Shown here one piece after another: positions 54,916 through 62,877 of a stretch of 64,000 nt of DNA. Below the pieces are notes generated by a model. It searched no databases. It worked only from the letters and a program-made list of their open reading frames with translations, and was not told the origin of the DNA. A program made the position numbers and the translations under genes. Each line of letters begins with the position of its first letter. The stretch's first letter is position 1. The stretch is from assembly GCF_014076415.1 (NCBI RefSeq), contig NZ_CP043568.1:3100001-3164000 (forward strand), written 5' to 3'. Origin of the DNA: Comamonas testosteroni. Lineage in GTDB: Bacteria; Pseudomonadota; Gammaproteobacteria; Burkholderiales; Burkholderiaceae_C.

Positions 54916-55171
54916 GAACATGCTCAACGAGAAAATGATCCATAAAAGACGTTCACCAGAGTTCACAGACACCTACCTTCGTTTGTTGAGCGGCCAAGCC
55001 CCTGCCCCAGAAGACTGGGAAGCGGCAGCCGAATTGATAGAAGCAGGAATGGCCACAGGCCACGTGCATCGCAGCAGCCAGACTGCTGCCAATGAAATTG
55101 ACGCGCTCGTTGCATTCGCGCCCACATTGCAGGGGCGCCTGTATGCACAGCAACTGCTTGAAACCATGTAG
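54914..55171 (+). CDS. Hypothetical small protein
   Basis: 85 residues: TDTYLRLLSGQAPAPEDWEAAAELIEAGMATGHVHRSSQTAANEIDALV, helical with a winged-helix-like spacing but no family match. The ATG overlaps the opposite start at 54915. It runs against the leftward operon, like the plus-strand genes at 53489-54424. Confidence 0.5.
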   Translation: MNMLNEKMIHKRRSPEFTDTYLRLLSGQAPAPEDWEAAAELIEAGMATGHVHRSSQTAANEIDALVAFAPTLQGRLYAQQLLETM

Positions 55172-55219
55172 GCAATCGATCGCTGAGCGGCAAGCTTGCG
55201 ACCACGTCGTGTTGTGCAT

Positions 55220-55456
55220 TCAGTCATGCGCAGACTCCGGCACTGAAATCAGGCTGCTTCCAGCCAGAAGGTCTTGAGCAAGGAAGTGGTCAAGCAGCGG
55301 CTGAATAGTGTTCACGCGCGGGTCCTTGCGCCCGCCATAGAAGAACTTGCGGATGAAGCTGACCTTCACGCCCGTCTCAATAGCAAGTTGGTCAAACCCA
55401 CTCGTACCGACTTCGGTCAGCTTCTGATGGAGATATTCAGTGATTGGCACGTTCAT
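55220..55456 (-). CDS. Cro-like repressor
   Basis: 78 residues from ATG 55456: a helix-turn-helix GFDQLAIETGVKVSFIRKFFYGGRKDPRVNTIQPLLDHF then an acidic tail. Faces the CI-like gene across the operator pair at 55470-55508. A third degenerate operator copy (TACCGACTTCGGTC, 55405) lies within this gene. First gene of the leftward lytic operon by lambda analogy. ATG 55495 is a possible longer start that would overlap the operator. Confidence 0.75.
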   Translation of the reverse strand: MNVPITEYLHQKLTEVGTSGFDQLAIETGVKVSFIRKFFYGGRKDPRVNTIQPLLDHFLAQDLLAGSSLISVPESAHD

Positions 55457-55469
55457 CAATAAACCTATA

Positions 55470-55508
55470 AACCGATTTCGGTACAAGTATGACATACCGA
55501 TATCGGTA
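55470..55508. promoter_or_regulatory. Operator pair O1 between cro and cI
   Basis: AACCGATTTCGGTA (55470-55483) and the perfect palindrome TACCGATATCGGTA (55495-55508), starts 25 bp apart. The same sites recur downstream of cI at 56278 and 56303 with the same spacing, so these are repressor/Cro operators, the OR equivalent. Confidence 0.85.
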
Positions 55509-55523
55509 CATCAAGATCGAACA

Positions 55524-56186
55524 ATGTTTGATATGGATAAAGCAGCCAATCAGACACTCGCCGACAACGTAGCCATGCTCATCAAAGGCAAGGCAATTGG
55601 GCGTCTACGTGATGAGATGAAGACCGCTGGCTACGCCATCGGTCAGGGCACGCTTGCCAGGATCATTGCTGGCGACACCGGCGTGAGAATGGAGTCAATT
55701 CAGAAATTTGCAGACTTCTTCGGGATCAGCACGGGCACTCTCCTTCATGAATCGATAGAAGATGGCGAGAACGACTTTGTACCGGTCTCTAAGCTGAGCG
55801 TTCAGGTCGGTGCAGGCAACGGGCGTCATGTGGGTGTAGTCGCCAGTTTGGGGTTACTCCAGTTTCGTAGGGATTTTCTGAAGTCTGCAGGTGTAAGCCC
55901 TATCAATGCGGCGGTTGTCACCGTCAAGGGTGTAAGCATGGAACCCACCATCCGCGATGGCTCTATCTTGCTGCTTAACAAAGCAGACCGCGAACCACGC
56001 GCAGGCCAGATCTACGCTTTCTCGTGGGATGGTGAGATGCTTGTGAAGCGTTTTCAAACTATCGGAGGCGTGTGGCGGGCGGTATCAGACAACGCGGACA
56101 AGAGCGAATACCCAGACATCATCATTGATGGCAAAGCCGAAACACTCATACAAGGGCGGGCCATCTGGGTAGGCTCAAAGCTGTAG
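55524..56186 (+). CDS. CI-like repressor with S24 autocleavage domain
   Basis: 221 residues. N-terminal HTH (about 12-70, ADNVAMLIKGKAIGRLRDEMKTAGYAIGQGTLARII). Linker cleavage site Ala-Gly in QVGAGNGRH. Catalytic Ser in KGVSMEPTIRDG and Lys in GEMLVKRF, both intact, so RecA-stimulated cleavage should release it on DNA damage. ATG 55524 is downstream of the operators. Maintains lysogeny by binding both operator regions. Confidence 0.92.
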   Translation: MFDMDKAANQTLADNVAMLIKGKAIGRLRDEMKTAGYAIGQGTLARIIAGDTGVRMESIQKFADFFGISTGTLLHESIEDGENDFVPVSKLSVQVGAGNGRHVGVVASLGLLQFRRDFLKSAGVSPINAAVVTVKGVSMEPTIRDGSILLLNKADREPRAGQIYAFSWDGEMLVKRFQTIGGVWRAVSDNADKSEYPDIIIDGKAETLIQGRAIWVGSKL

Positions 56187-56205
56187 CTACAACGATTTCT
56201 CATCT

Positions 56206-56226
56206 GGGGCCTTATGGCCCTTTTTT
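56206..56226 (+). terminator. cI terminator
   Basis: GGGCC / GGCCC (56207-56220) with loop TTAT, followed by six T, 20 bp after the cI stop. Confidence 0.75.
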
Positions 56227-56277
56227 GTTGTCTTTGTACCGAACTCTAAGCTGGTACACAAAAAAATATCACCAATG

Positions 56278-56316
56278 TACCGAATTCGGTATTGCTCTTT
56301 TATACCGATATCGGTA
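56278..56316. promoter_or_regulatory. Operator pair O2 downstream of cI
   Basis: TACCGAATTCGGTA (56278-56291) and TACCGATATCGGTA (56303-56316), both perfect palindromes 25 bp apart, the OL equivalent. A weaker dyad TGTACC..GGTACA lies at 56235-56258. It would control a promoter for the rightward genes. Confidence 0.82.
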
Positions 56317-56403
56317 CATTCAGCTCGTCGCAGCAGTGTGACGGGCACCACGGCATCGACCGGGTCACGCCCGGTCTTTAAAAAGAGAGTGGATGGGAAA
56401 GGG

Positions 56404-56988
56404 TCAGGCCGGTGGATCTGCTTCAAAAAGCTTTGCCAACTCTGGTGGCAAGCCAATAGAGACAGACATGGACGCTTCATGATCCTTCTCAGGCATACCG
56501 AGAAAATCAGGGTGGTCTTCATCGTGCAAGAGCTGACCGACCAACGTTGGAGAAACACCCAACCCGATCAAATAGCCTGCCGGATCAGCACGCCAGGCGT
56601 CCCAGTCAAACACGAAGTTGAACAGCTCATGCTGGCGGTCGAGAAACGGCTGAAGGCGACTCAGCTCTTCAGGCGTGTAGAAGGCTTCGGGGTCTTGGTC
56701 TAGCTTTGTGCCATTGCATCTGCGGCAAAGTGACACAAGATTGCCAGGTACCAGATGCCCGCCATGCGCCATTGGCACATGGTGGTCGATACAAAGAACC
56801 TTCAGTCCTCTAGTGCCTTGCACGTATGTTTCGGGTTGGCCGCATTTAAAACAACGCGTACCGAACAAGGCAAAGAATTTTTCCCTGTAAATAGCCTCCA
56901 CAGCAGGGATTGCAAAACGACTGAGTAACTGACGCCGCTCTTTCTGGCGCTGATCCGGATACAGCTCAACCGAGGCCTTGCCTCCCAT
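56404..56988 (-). CDS. HNH endonuclease-like protein
   Basis: 194 residues. Two zinc knuckles and the HNH core: TRCFKCGQ, VLCIDHHVPMAHGGHLVPGNLVSLCRRCN. The C-terminal part (about 110-194) is helical with GLGVSPTLVGQLLHDEDHPDFLG. It is opposite to the plus-strand early genes and close to the O2 operators, so it may be expressed in lysogeny. Composition is more AT-rich than the late genes. Role unknown; nuclease fold secure. From 56989 to 57374 I see no gene. Confidence 0.8.
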   Translation of the reverse strand: MGGKASVELYPDQRQKERRQLLSRFAIPAVEAIYREKFFALFGTRCFKCGQPETYVQGTRGLKVLCIDHHVPMAHGGHLVPGNLVSLCRRCNGTKLDQDPEAFYTPEELSRLQPFLDRQHELFNFVFDWDAWRADPAGYLIGLGVSPTLVGQLLHDEDHPDFLGMPEKDHEASMSVSIGLPPELAKLFEADPPA

Positions 56989-57374
56989 ATGGGATCCCTC
57001 CTGTAAGAAGTCTGTGATGTCGGAATCCAGATGTTATTACAGCGAGCGGATCCCGCCCTTTTCCATCCACTCTTGCACCGCCTGCCCATGTTGTTCGCTC
57101 CACCCATGCGGAGCGTCCCCGGGCAACATCGCATCAGCGGGCACGGCCGCTGCTCTGCGCGGCATCCCTGCCGTAACCAGCCGTCAAAGCACGTACACGG
57201 TCAAAAGGGTGAGGCGAAGGCGGCCAAGAGCAAGAACGGTCATGCCGGTTGGAATCCCGGTACCGCCCGCCCCATGCGCGACGAGGCAAACCAAAGCGCC
57301 TTGCACCAGGGCGCTGCGGTTTAGGTCAGATTGCTTCATGTGCTAAAACCCCCTGTAGATCAGGGAGGAAACAC

Positions 57375-57677
57375 ATGAAGACACGCCAGCAAGTACTGGC
57401 TGCAGCTGCCTTGGCATTCGCCGCAATCACCCCCGCTTTGGCCCAGGTGAAGTGCTCGATGCCAAATCAGAAAGTCATTACGCTACAGACGGCTAGCAGA
57501 TGCCCGCCAGATGCCTTGAAAGCAGAAACGCTAGATGGTCGGGACATCACACCGCCAGCCAGCCAGCCAGCGACCATCACCACCTCGAACAAGCGTTCCA
57601 CAGAAGGCCGAGACACCCAAGCCAATCGAGAACCATATCGTCAGGCCGAGGAAAGAAGAGTACGTCGAGCCGTTTGA
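57375..57677 (+). CDS. Exported protein, apparently frameshifted at a CCAG repeat
   Basis: As read: 100 residues with a signal peptide (MKTRQQVLAAAALAFAAITPALAQ) and a Cys-containing mature part (VKCSMPNQK, ASRCPPDAL). A second frame from about 57570 to 57777 encodes VPQKAETPKPIENHIVRPRKEEYVEPFDAARRICSVVTDSKSACAALIRN, which looks like the true C-terminus. Removing one unit of the CCAG tract (57555-57566) joins the two frames into about 132 residues. GGGAGG precedes the ATG. From 57778 to 58200 no gene is evident. Confidence 0.6.
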   Translation: MKTRQQVLAAAALAFAAITPALAQVKCSMPNQKVITLQTASRCPPDALKAETLDGRDITPPASQPATITTSNKRSTEGRDTQANREPYRQAEERRVRRAV

Positions 57678-58200
57678 TGCCGCTCGCAGAATCTGCTCTG
57701 TCGTCACCGATTCAAAGTCGGCCTGTGCAGCATTGATCAGGAACAGCGACAAGGCAAATGGCCTAGCATTCGAGTGATAACAGACGGCACAGCCGGCGAA
57801 CTACGCCAGCTGTGCCAAATGCTTGCCAAATCTGCTCAGGACATAAGCAAAGGCAGCATGCGTGATCGCTCCTGGTCAATAAAAGTCTTCTCCCGTCACG
57901 ACATCTTCACCGCCGTAGCGAGCTGCGACGTATAGAGTAATTTGCGCCATGTCGATTGCTTTTGTTGGATCTCATGCTTACAATCACTACGCGCTGACCG
58001 TCAGATGAAATAGGTCGCTTATTTGCAATGGCGCTTTTCCGACCATTCCCTGCACTTGCGTTTTTTCGTTTGGTTGGCAGGAGAAAAAGTCTCGTTTCTG
58101 ACACCGGACAATTGTGCTCAGGCACAAAAACGTCACCTCTACGCGCCTTAGCGTTGAATGGCTTCTCCAATTTACGCCGACCTCTAGAACGAGGATGCAT

Positions 58201-59190
58201 ATGCATGCGTATTTCAATGACGACGACCTGTTCGTCGATGGCGTTGACTTCAAGCGGGTCGCCCGCAACATCAGCAAGCTGGGCCTTCCTGATGTCAAGG
58301 ACCGCAACGACGCCCTCAACTTAGCGGCAACACTTTTTGGCTTTCGCAACTATCATCAGTTGCGCAAAGAGGGAGACCGCCCCCTGTCCGCTCGCAAGAT
58401 TCCGTACTCTCTCATGTCCAAACACATGCGTGAAGAATGTGATTTGGCAGACGTGAAGCGTCTTGCTGTCGAGCCACTCGGCGTCACATTCAAGGATCAG
58501 TGTTTGCCCAACCACTTCGGTAAGCAATGGCAGAGCAGCGTCATGGCGTTACTGCATCGCGCCATTGCCGGTGCTCGTGATAAGCCCGGACACCTCGTGA
58601 TAGTTGTAGGCAAGAGCAAGTCTGGCAAGACGATTGCGTTGAAGAACCTTGCAGCAATATCTAACGGTGTTATTTTTGACAATGCGTTCAGCTACCTTCC
58701 GATCTACGAAACGATTCTGAGTGGAGCTAAGCGAAAACTGAAGGTGCCCGAAATCTATATTTTCGACGGCGGTCTGTCACACACAGAAGCACGCCATGGA
58801 TATGACAACTTTCGTGCTGTCCACGAGAGCTTCAAGCATGCCATGCCCGACCCAGTGCACAAAGATGGCAAGCCTTTTTTCTATACTTTGAACAGCAAGT
58901 TAACCTGGGGCCACGGCCCTTCTGTTCGGTATTTTGGCGACAAGACACCACAACGGACTCCCTGGAAGAAAGAGATAGATGGCGTCGTACGTCTGCTTTC
59001 GGTGAGTTCTGTGCATGAAGCTAACCGCGGTATTTTCGGCCCCTCTATTCGTCTGAACGCTGAAGATCCGTTTGAGATCGAAGTCGCGACCATCGTCAAT
59101 CTGGACTCGATGGAACTGACCTACCAACACACCCCGAAGAAGGGAACGGCAGAGTTTGAAGCAGTGATGAAGGATTTCTTTATGCTGTAG
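58201..59190 (+). CDS. P-loop protein of unknown function
   Basis: 329 residues. N-terminal 60: ARNISKLGLPDVKDRNDALNLAATLFGFRNYHQLRKEG, a motif seen in plasmid and phage proteins. At about 140-155 there is a Walker A loop, IVVGKSKSGKTIALKNL, then a weak Walker B-like EIYIFDGGLSH. The C-terminus is unassigned. Start ATG 58201 has GAGG at proper distance; ATG 58195 is an alternative. It stands alone, well separated on both sides. An ATPase of defence or replication type is possible but not shown. Confidence 0.65.
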   Translation: MHAYFNDDDLFVDGVDFKRVARNISKLGLPDVKDRNDALNLAATLFGFRNYHQLRKEGDRPLSARKIPYSLMSKHMREECDLADVKRLAVEPLGVTFKDQCLPNHFGKQWQSSVMALLHRAIAGARDKPGHLVIVVGKSKSGKTIALKNLAAISNGVIFDNAFSYLPIYETILSGAKRKLKVPEIYIFDGGLSHTEARHGYDNFRAVHESFKHAMPDPVHKDGKPFFYTLNSKLTWGHGPSVRYFGDKTPQRTPWKKEIDGVVRLLSVSSVHEANRGIFGPSIRLNAEDPFEIEVATIVNLDSMELTYQHTPKKGTAEFEAVMKDFFML

Positions 59191-59240
59191 AAAAGCGGTG
59201 CACCACCTGCTTTTTTAACCTACCTCCGCATATCCACTGA

Positions 59241-59272
59241 GCCCGCCAGCTATTGCTGTGCGGGCTTTTTTT
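59241..59272 (+). terminator. Intercistronic GCCCGC/GCGGGC hairpin
   Basis: GCCCGC (59241-59246) / GCGGGC (59260-59265) then TTTTTTT. Similar hairpins at 59984-60006, across the IS (60353/61830), and at 63129-63150, each just before a GGAGCC-type ribosome site. Confidence 0.7.
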
Positions 59273-59293
59273 GTCTCATGAACAGGAGCCACC

Positions 59294-59995
59294 TTGCCAT
59301 CTGTCCACGACCTTATGCGCCGCCTGCATTGCGGCCCGAATGAGTTGCGCCAAGTCTTGAGCGCGAATTTCAGAGCTCTGGGCATGGTGTTTGCCTGCGA
59401 CGGCGGTGCATTGATTGCCATCCCCGAAGACGATGCGCCGATCTGCACCTCAACGCCCACGAAATCCATGGAACCGAGCCTTGACCGACTGCACATGCAG
59501 TTCGTAGAGACGCCCAAAACCGCGTGGCGTGAATTTGCGCCTCTGCTGGCGCACCCCAAACTGCAGGATCTGGAGACATGCCCTAAATGCAAGGGATCAC
59601 ACTGGATCACGCGATCGACCTGCTCAACATGCCAGGGCGGCGACTTCTCCCCCTGCTATGTGTGCCACGACACAGGCCACATTGAGACGCCTAGCGCTGA
59701 TGTACTTGGCGCATACCCATGCGAACTGTGCAGGGGTGCTGGCGATATCCCGAGGGAGCGATTTGCAAATCGGTACTGCAATATCCCGCTGCCCGATATT
59801 CCCCACTGCTTCGGCGTGGATGCCAAGCATGTGCGACTGCTGGCTCAGTTGCCCGGCGCTCAATGGGCGCCACCCGAGCGCCTTGGTGAACACGACTGCG
59901 GCGCCATCCTTGTGCGCTTCGATCAAGGCTGGGGCGCAATCATGCCCTTGCGCGAGTTTGTCATCGTCACCCGCCACCACCAAGCCCGCCACTGA
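59294..59995 (+). CDS. Zinc-finger protein with DnaJ-like CxxC repeats
   Basis: 233 residues from TTG 59294 (AGGAG upstream). The centre (about 96-165) has four CxxC pairs: CPKCKGSHW, CSTCQGG, CYVCHDTGH, CELCRGAGD, like the DnaJ zinc domain (CxxCxGxG). The N-terminus PSVHDLMRRLHCGPNELRQVL may be a wing helix. The function is unknown; DnaJ itself is excluded because the J domain is missing. The stop is in the arm of a terminator hairpin. Confidence 0.65.
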   Translation: MPSVHDLMRRLHCGPNELRQVLSANFRALGMVFACDGGALIAIPEDDAPICTSTPTKSMEPSLDRLHMQFVETPKTAWREFAPLLAHPKLQDLETCPKCKGSHWITRSTCSTCQGGDFSPCYVCHDTGHIETPSADVLGAYPCELCRGAGDIPRERFANRYCNIPLPDIPHCFGVDAKHVRLLAQLPGAQWAPPERLGEHDCGAILVRFDQGWGAIMPLREFVIVTRHHQARH

Positions 59996-60022
59996 GCGGG
60001 CTTTTTCATGGAGCCAATGACC

Positions 60023-60379
60023 ATGTCAACAACCGCCACCACGGAGCGAAAAGCCCCCGCCCGTCGCCGCGCCCCCAAGGCCGAGCACTTGAGCATGGCT
60101 TACCCCCGTCCATGCCCAGCATTCCACCCCCATTTCTGGATTGCTTCCTACCTCGCCGATCTGGCAGAGAGAGTCGCAATGGAGCACCTGCGACACAAGG
60201 TCCATTCAAAGGTCGACAACGTGACCCAAATGGCTCTGTGCAGATCGGACACGCATTACTTTCACAGCATGAATGAAAGCGTTCGATATGTACGCGACCA
60301 CGGCCTGCTGCTCTACGCATGGCCGGGAACCAAGCTGTTCACCAACCCCGAAGCCCGCCACTGTGAACTGACCCCTTAA
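60023..60379 (+). CDS. Hypothetical protein, C-terminus altered by IS insertion
   Basis: 118 residues as read, with a basic N-terminus (TERKAPARRRAPKAEH) and a helical body (FWIASYLADLAERVAMEHLRH). Its natural stop was CAC TGA; the IS3-type insertion at 60364 split the stop, and the frame now runs into the IS and adds CELTP. Otherwise intact. The flank after the IS (61825) restores the original terminator arm. Confidence 0.6.
   Translation: MSTTATTERKAPARRRAPKAEHLSMAYPRPCPAFHPHFWIASYLADLAERVAMEHLRHKVHSKVDNVTQMALCRSDTHYFHSMNESVRYVRDHGLLLYAWPGTKLFTNPEARHCELTP
60360..60363. repeat. Target-site duplication, left copy
   Basis: ACTG directly left of the IS; the right copy is 61825-61828. Typical 4-bp duplication for IS3-family elements. 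Confidence 0.85.
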
Positions 60380-60394
60380 AGTTGGACAGTTAAA

Positions 60395-61231
60395 TTACGG
60401 GCACATGGCCTGAGTTCGGTATTGCACCGGGCTCAGGCCTTTTAACTTCATCTTGATTCGATGATGGTTGTAGTAACGGATGTAGTTCACCAACTCACCG
60501 CGCAGATGCTCGGCGCTTGTGAACTTCTGCATGTAAAACAACTCCGTCTTCACTGTCGCAAAGAAGCTCTCCATCGCAGCGTTGTCCAGGCAATTGCCCT
60601 TGCGTGACATGCTTTGGACCACACCTTTGGTGGCCAGGTGGCGGCGATAGGCCGGCATCTGGTATTGCCATCCCTGATCGGAATGCAGCACAGGCGCAGT
60701 CTGGCCTTTGAGTTTGCCAAGCGCCTTTTTCAGCATGTTGCCCACCAGTTGGAAGTCTGGCTTGTCACGCATCTCATAGGCCACGATCTCGCCGTTGTAC
60801 AGGTCCATGACCGGCGACAGGTAAAGCTTGCTGCCACGAACATTGAACTCCGTCACATCCGTCACCCACTTCTGCTGCGGCGCATCCGCCTGGAATTGGC
60901 GCTGCAGCAGATGAGGCGCCTGAGCATTGACTGGGCCTCGGTAGGCACGGTACTTCTTGGGTCTGACCAGAGACTTCAAACCTTGCACCTGCATCAAGCG
61001 CTGGACGGCTTTGTGATTGATGACGCATCCCGCTTGGCGCAGATGCGCTGTGATGCGGCGATAGCCATACCGCCCCTTGTGCTTGTCGAAGATGCCTTGG
61101 ATCTGGGCCTTTAGGCCCGCACAGGAGTCACCGCAGCGAAGCACCTGGCACTGGTAATAGAACGTGCTGCGAGCCAGCCTTGCAGCCTTGAGCAATTGCG
61201 CCACAGAGTATTCATGCCTCAGTTCAGTCAC
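60395..61231 (-). CDS. IS3-family transposase OrfB
   Basis: 278 residues with an rve/DDE integrase core: first Asp in WVTDVTEF, second in VLHSDQGWQYQ, Glu in DNAAMESFFATVK. N-terminal HTH_21 part: KGRYGYRRITAHLRQAG. Intact. Active enzyme is expected as an OrfAB fusion made by -1 frameshift; ATG 61231 overlaps orfA by ATGA. Confidence 0.93.
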   Translation of the reverse strand: MTELRHEYSVAQLLKAARLARSTFYYQCQVLRCGDSCAGLKAQIQGIFDKHKGRYGYRRITAHLRQAGCVINHKAVQRLMQVQGLKSLVRPKKYRAYRGPVNAQAPHLLQRQFQADAPQQKWVTDVTEFNVRGSKLYLSPVMDLYNGEIVAYEMRDKPDFQLVGNMLKKALGKLKGQTAPVLHSDQGWQYQMPAYRRHLATKGVVQSMSRKGNCLDNAAMESFFATVKTELFYMQKFTSAEHLRGELVNYIRYYNHHRIKMKLKGLSPVQYRTQAMCP

Positions 61232-61773
61232 GGCTTGCGCTTTGTCAGCATTGCCTGTTGCTTTGCCCGAACCAAGGCATCCAATTTTTTTAGGTACGCC
61301 ACCTCCGCGCGCAGGTATTCGTTTTCTTTGCGCAGTGCTTGCAGCGCTTTGGACTCGTCTACGGATGTGGACGAAGACTTGAGTGGCTTGGGAGGTTTGG
61401 GGGCGGGCATCTTCTTGGGGCGGCCACGGCGCTGGGGTTCAAGCGCCTCTGGGCCGCCCTCATGATACTGACGCTCCCACCTGGCAAGGATGCCTGTGCC
61501 GCCGCGCAGATTGAGTAAAGCGACTACCTGTCGGTACGTCAGGGCCTCACGCCACATGCGCTTGAGTGCTTGGAGCTTGAATTGAGCGCTGTAGTGCGCG
61601 CCCTGTCCTTTGCGGCACAGACCATCATCTCCATGCCACCGATAGACATCTACCCATTGGCGCACGGTGGAGCGGTCTATCCCATGCTTGGTTGCAAGCA
61701 CTCTGAATCCACCAGTGCCATCCAAATATTCCCGGACTACGGTCCTTTTGAAATCTAAATCATGCCTCGCCAT
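61228..61773 (-). CDS. IS3-family transposase OrfA
   Basis: 181 residues from ATG 61773 (MARHDLDFKRTVV). Two helix-turn-helix segments (VLATKHGIDRSTVRQWVDVY; ALTYRQVVALLNLRG) and a C-terminal leucine-zipper region (LQALRKENEYLRAEVAYLKKL). An A7 run in the mRNA (61291-61285, at YLKKL) is a good -1 slippage site for making OrfAB. Confidence 0.92.
   Translation of the reverse strand: MARHDLDFKRTVVREYLDGTGGFRVLATKHGIDRSTVRQWVDVYRWHGDDGLCRKGQGAHYSAQFKLQALKRMWREALTYRQVVALLNLRGGTGILARWERQYHEGGPEALEPQRRGRPKKMPAPKPPKPLKSSSTSVDESKALQALRKENEYLRAEVAYLKKLDALVRAKQQAMLTKRKP
61285..61291 (-). promoter_or_regulatory. A7 programmed frameshift site of the IS
   Basis: Seven A in the orfA mRNA just upstream of the orfB start. 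A-runs of this kind give -1 frameshifting in IS3 elements. Confidence 0.6.
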
Positions 61774-61863
61774 GAACAACACCTCTTCGGTTGGATCAGT
61801 GTCCAACTTTTGGGGTGCAGTTCAACTGAGCGGGCTTTTCTTTTGCCCTCAACCGGAGAACCC

Positions 61864-62103
61864 ATGCAAGCAGCACGCCACACCTTGCCCAGCGTCCCGA
61901 TCACCAGCGCGGCATTCCAGTACATCCATTCAACCAGCACCAACATTGCTGACACCTTCGCCAAGGCCCGCGAGCACATCGCAGCCGAGCAGGCAGCCCA
62001 GGCCAAGAAGCCGCGCCGCCGCACCCAGCACACCCCGGCGCTGATGACGATCAACCGTGTGCGCGCCGGCACCACCAACCACCTGAATTTGCAGCTGTTC
62101 TAG
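61864..62103 (+). CDS. Small hypothetical protein
   Basis: 79 residues: ITSAAFQYIHSTSTNIADTFAKAREHI then AKKPRRRTQHTPALMTINRVRAGTTNHLNLQLF. Basic, probably nucleic-acid binding; no family. It has GGAGAA upstream and is the first gene after the IS and hairpin. Confidence 0.5.
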   Translation: MQAARHTLPSVPITSAAFQYIHSTSTNIADTFAKAREHIAAEQAAQAKKPRRRTQHTPALMTINRVRAGTTNHLNLQLF

Positions 62104-62114
62104 GAGCCCCCGCC

Positions 62115-62249
62115 ATGCGACTCTTTGTCCTGACATGCGGTTGCGTCTCCATCCAGCACATAGCCCGCAGCACCGCCGAAGCTTTCGAGCACGGCTTCAA
62201 CGAGCTGGGTCATCTAGGCATGGGGATCTCCTGCCGATGCATCCGATAG
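62115..62249 (+). CDS. Very small Cys-containing protein
   Basis: 44 residues: MRLFVLTCGCVSIQHIARSTAEAFEHGFNELGHLGMGISCRCIR. Cys in C-x-C pairs at both ends could bind metal. It follows the previous gene by 11 bp (GGAGCC before it) and overlaps the next by 13 bp, consistent with a packed operon. Confidence 0.45.
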   Translation: MRLFVLTCGCVSIQHIARSTAEAFEHGFNELGHLGMGISCRCIR

Positions 62250-62467
62250 ACACCGTGCTGCACGAGCTGCAGCACCGCGACCGACAGCGCAGCCGCCTGC
62301 TGCGCCTCATGCAGAGCCAGGCAGCAACCGCCGCCACGCCTGCACCCTCTCTCAATACCTACTTTCAAACCGAGCTGCAGCAAGCGCTGCGCGCCATGAA
62401 GCATGCAAAGGAGCAACGCCATGTCCACCCGTTCTATCGTGATCTTCGGCCCTCGCGGCTGCGGTAA
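62237..62467 (+). CDS. Small hypothetical protein
   Basis: 76 residues, Arg/Gln-rich and helical: MHPIDTVLHELQHRDRQRSRLLRLMQSQ then TYFQTELQQALRAMKHAKEQ. Overlaps genes on both sides. No family. Plausible small DNA-associated phage protein. Confidence 0.5.
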   Translation: MHPIDTVLHELQHRDRQRSRLLRLMQSQAATAATPAPSLNTYFQTELQQALRAMKHAKEQRHVHPFYRDLRPSRLR

Positions 62468-62678
62468 AGCCAGCCAGGCAGCACGCCTGCAGCAGCACTT
62501 CGGCCTCAGCAAGGTTTACGACACCGACTGCGAAGGCCTGACCAGCGCCCGCCAGCTGCCACGCCATGACACGCTGATCCTGGCCAACACCCAGCCGCAG
62601 CACTGCCCCGTGCGCAGCATGAGCTTTGAGCAAGCCGTGCGCCAGATGGACCAGGCACCCAGCCACGCCCATGGCTGA
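62421..62678 (+). CDS. Small P-loop protein
   Basis: 85 residues. Starts MSTRSIVIFGPRGCGKASQAARLQQHFG, a Walker A motif (GPRGCGKAS), then a short tail. It is much smaller than usual kinases and lacks a Walker B, so it may be a nucleotide-binding fragment. Overlaps the previous gene by 47 bp and the next by 8 bp. Confidence 0.55.
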   Translation: MSTRSIVIFGPRGCGKASQAARLQQHFGLSKVYDTDCEGLTSARQLPRHDTLILANTQPQHCPVRSMSFEQAVRQMDQAPSHAHG

Positions 62679-62868
62679 AGCCTTCAAGACCACATGGGCC
62701 GGTGGCGAGGTGCTGATTCCCAAAGCCCAGGTGGAGGCCGAAGCCCGCGAGGCCTACTACGCATGCCGCGATGCCAATGAGGCCTGCCCCTATCCCTTCC
62801 ACACCGACGCCGCCCTGCACTGGCTGGCGACCTTCAACCTCTGCATCCCGCTACCCGTCAACAGGTAG
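62671..62868 (+). CDS. Small hypothetical protein
   Basis: 65 residues from ATG 62671: TTWAGGEVLIPKAQVEAEAREAYYACRDANEACPYPFHTDAALHWL. Two Cys and several aromatics suggest a compact fold. Overlaps the P-loop gene by 8 bp. No family. Confidence 0.5.
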   Translation: MAEAFKTTWAGGEVLIPKAQVEAEAREAYYACRDANEACPYPFHTDAALHWLATFNLCIPLPVNR

Positions 62869-62877
62869 CCATACCCC

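Larger units (their letters stand above)
60364..61824 (-). mobile_element. IS3-family insertion sequence (IS150-like), 1,461 bp
   Basis: Ends TGAACTGACCCC... and (reverse complement) TGAACTGCACCCC..., imperfect inverted repeats that continue with AAAGTTGGACA. TG...CA termini, 4-bp ACTG duplication and the two-ORF layout define an intact IS3 family element. It interrupts the stop codon of the gene at 60023. Confidence 0.92.

Noticed and set aside
59294..59995. DnaJ chaperone
   Set aside because: Only the CxxC zinc pattern is shared; J domain and C-terminal substrate domains are absent.
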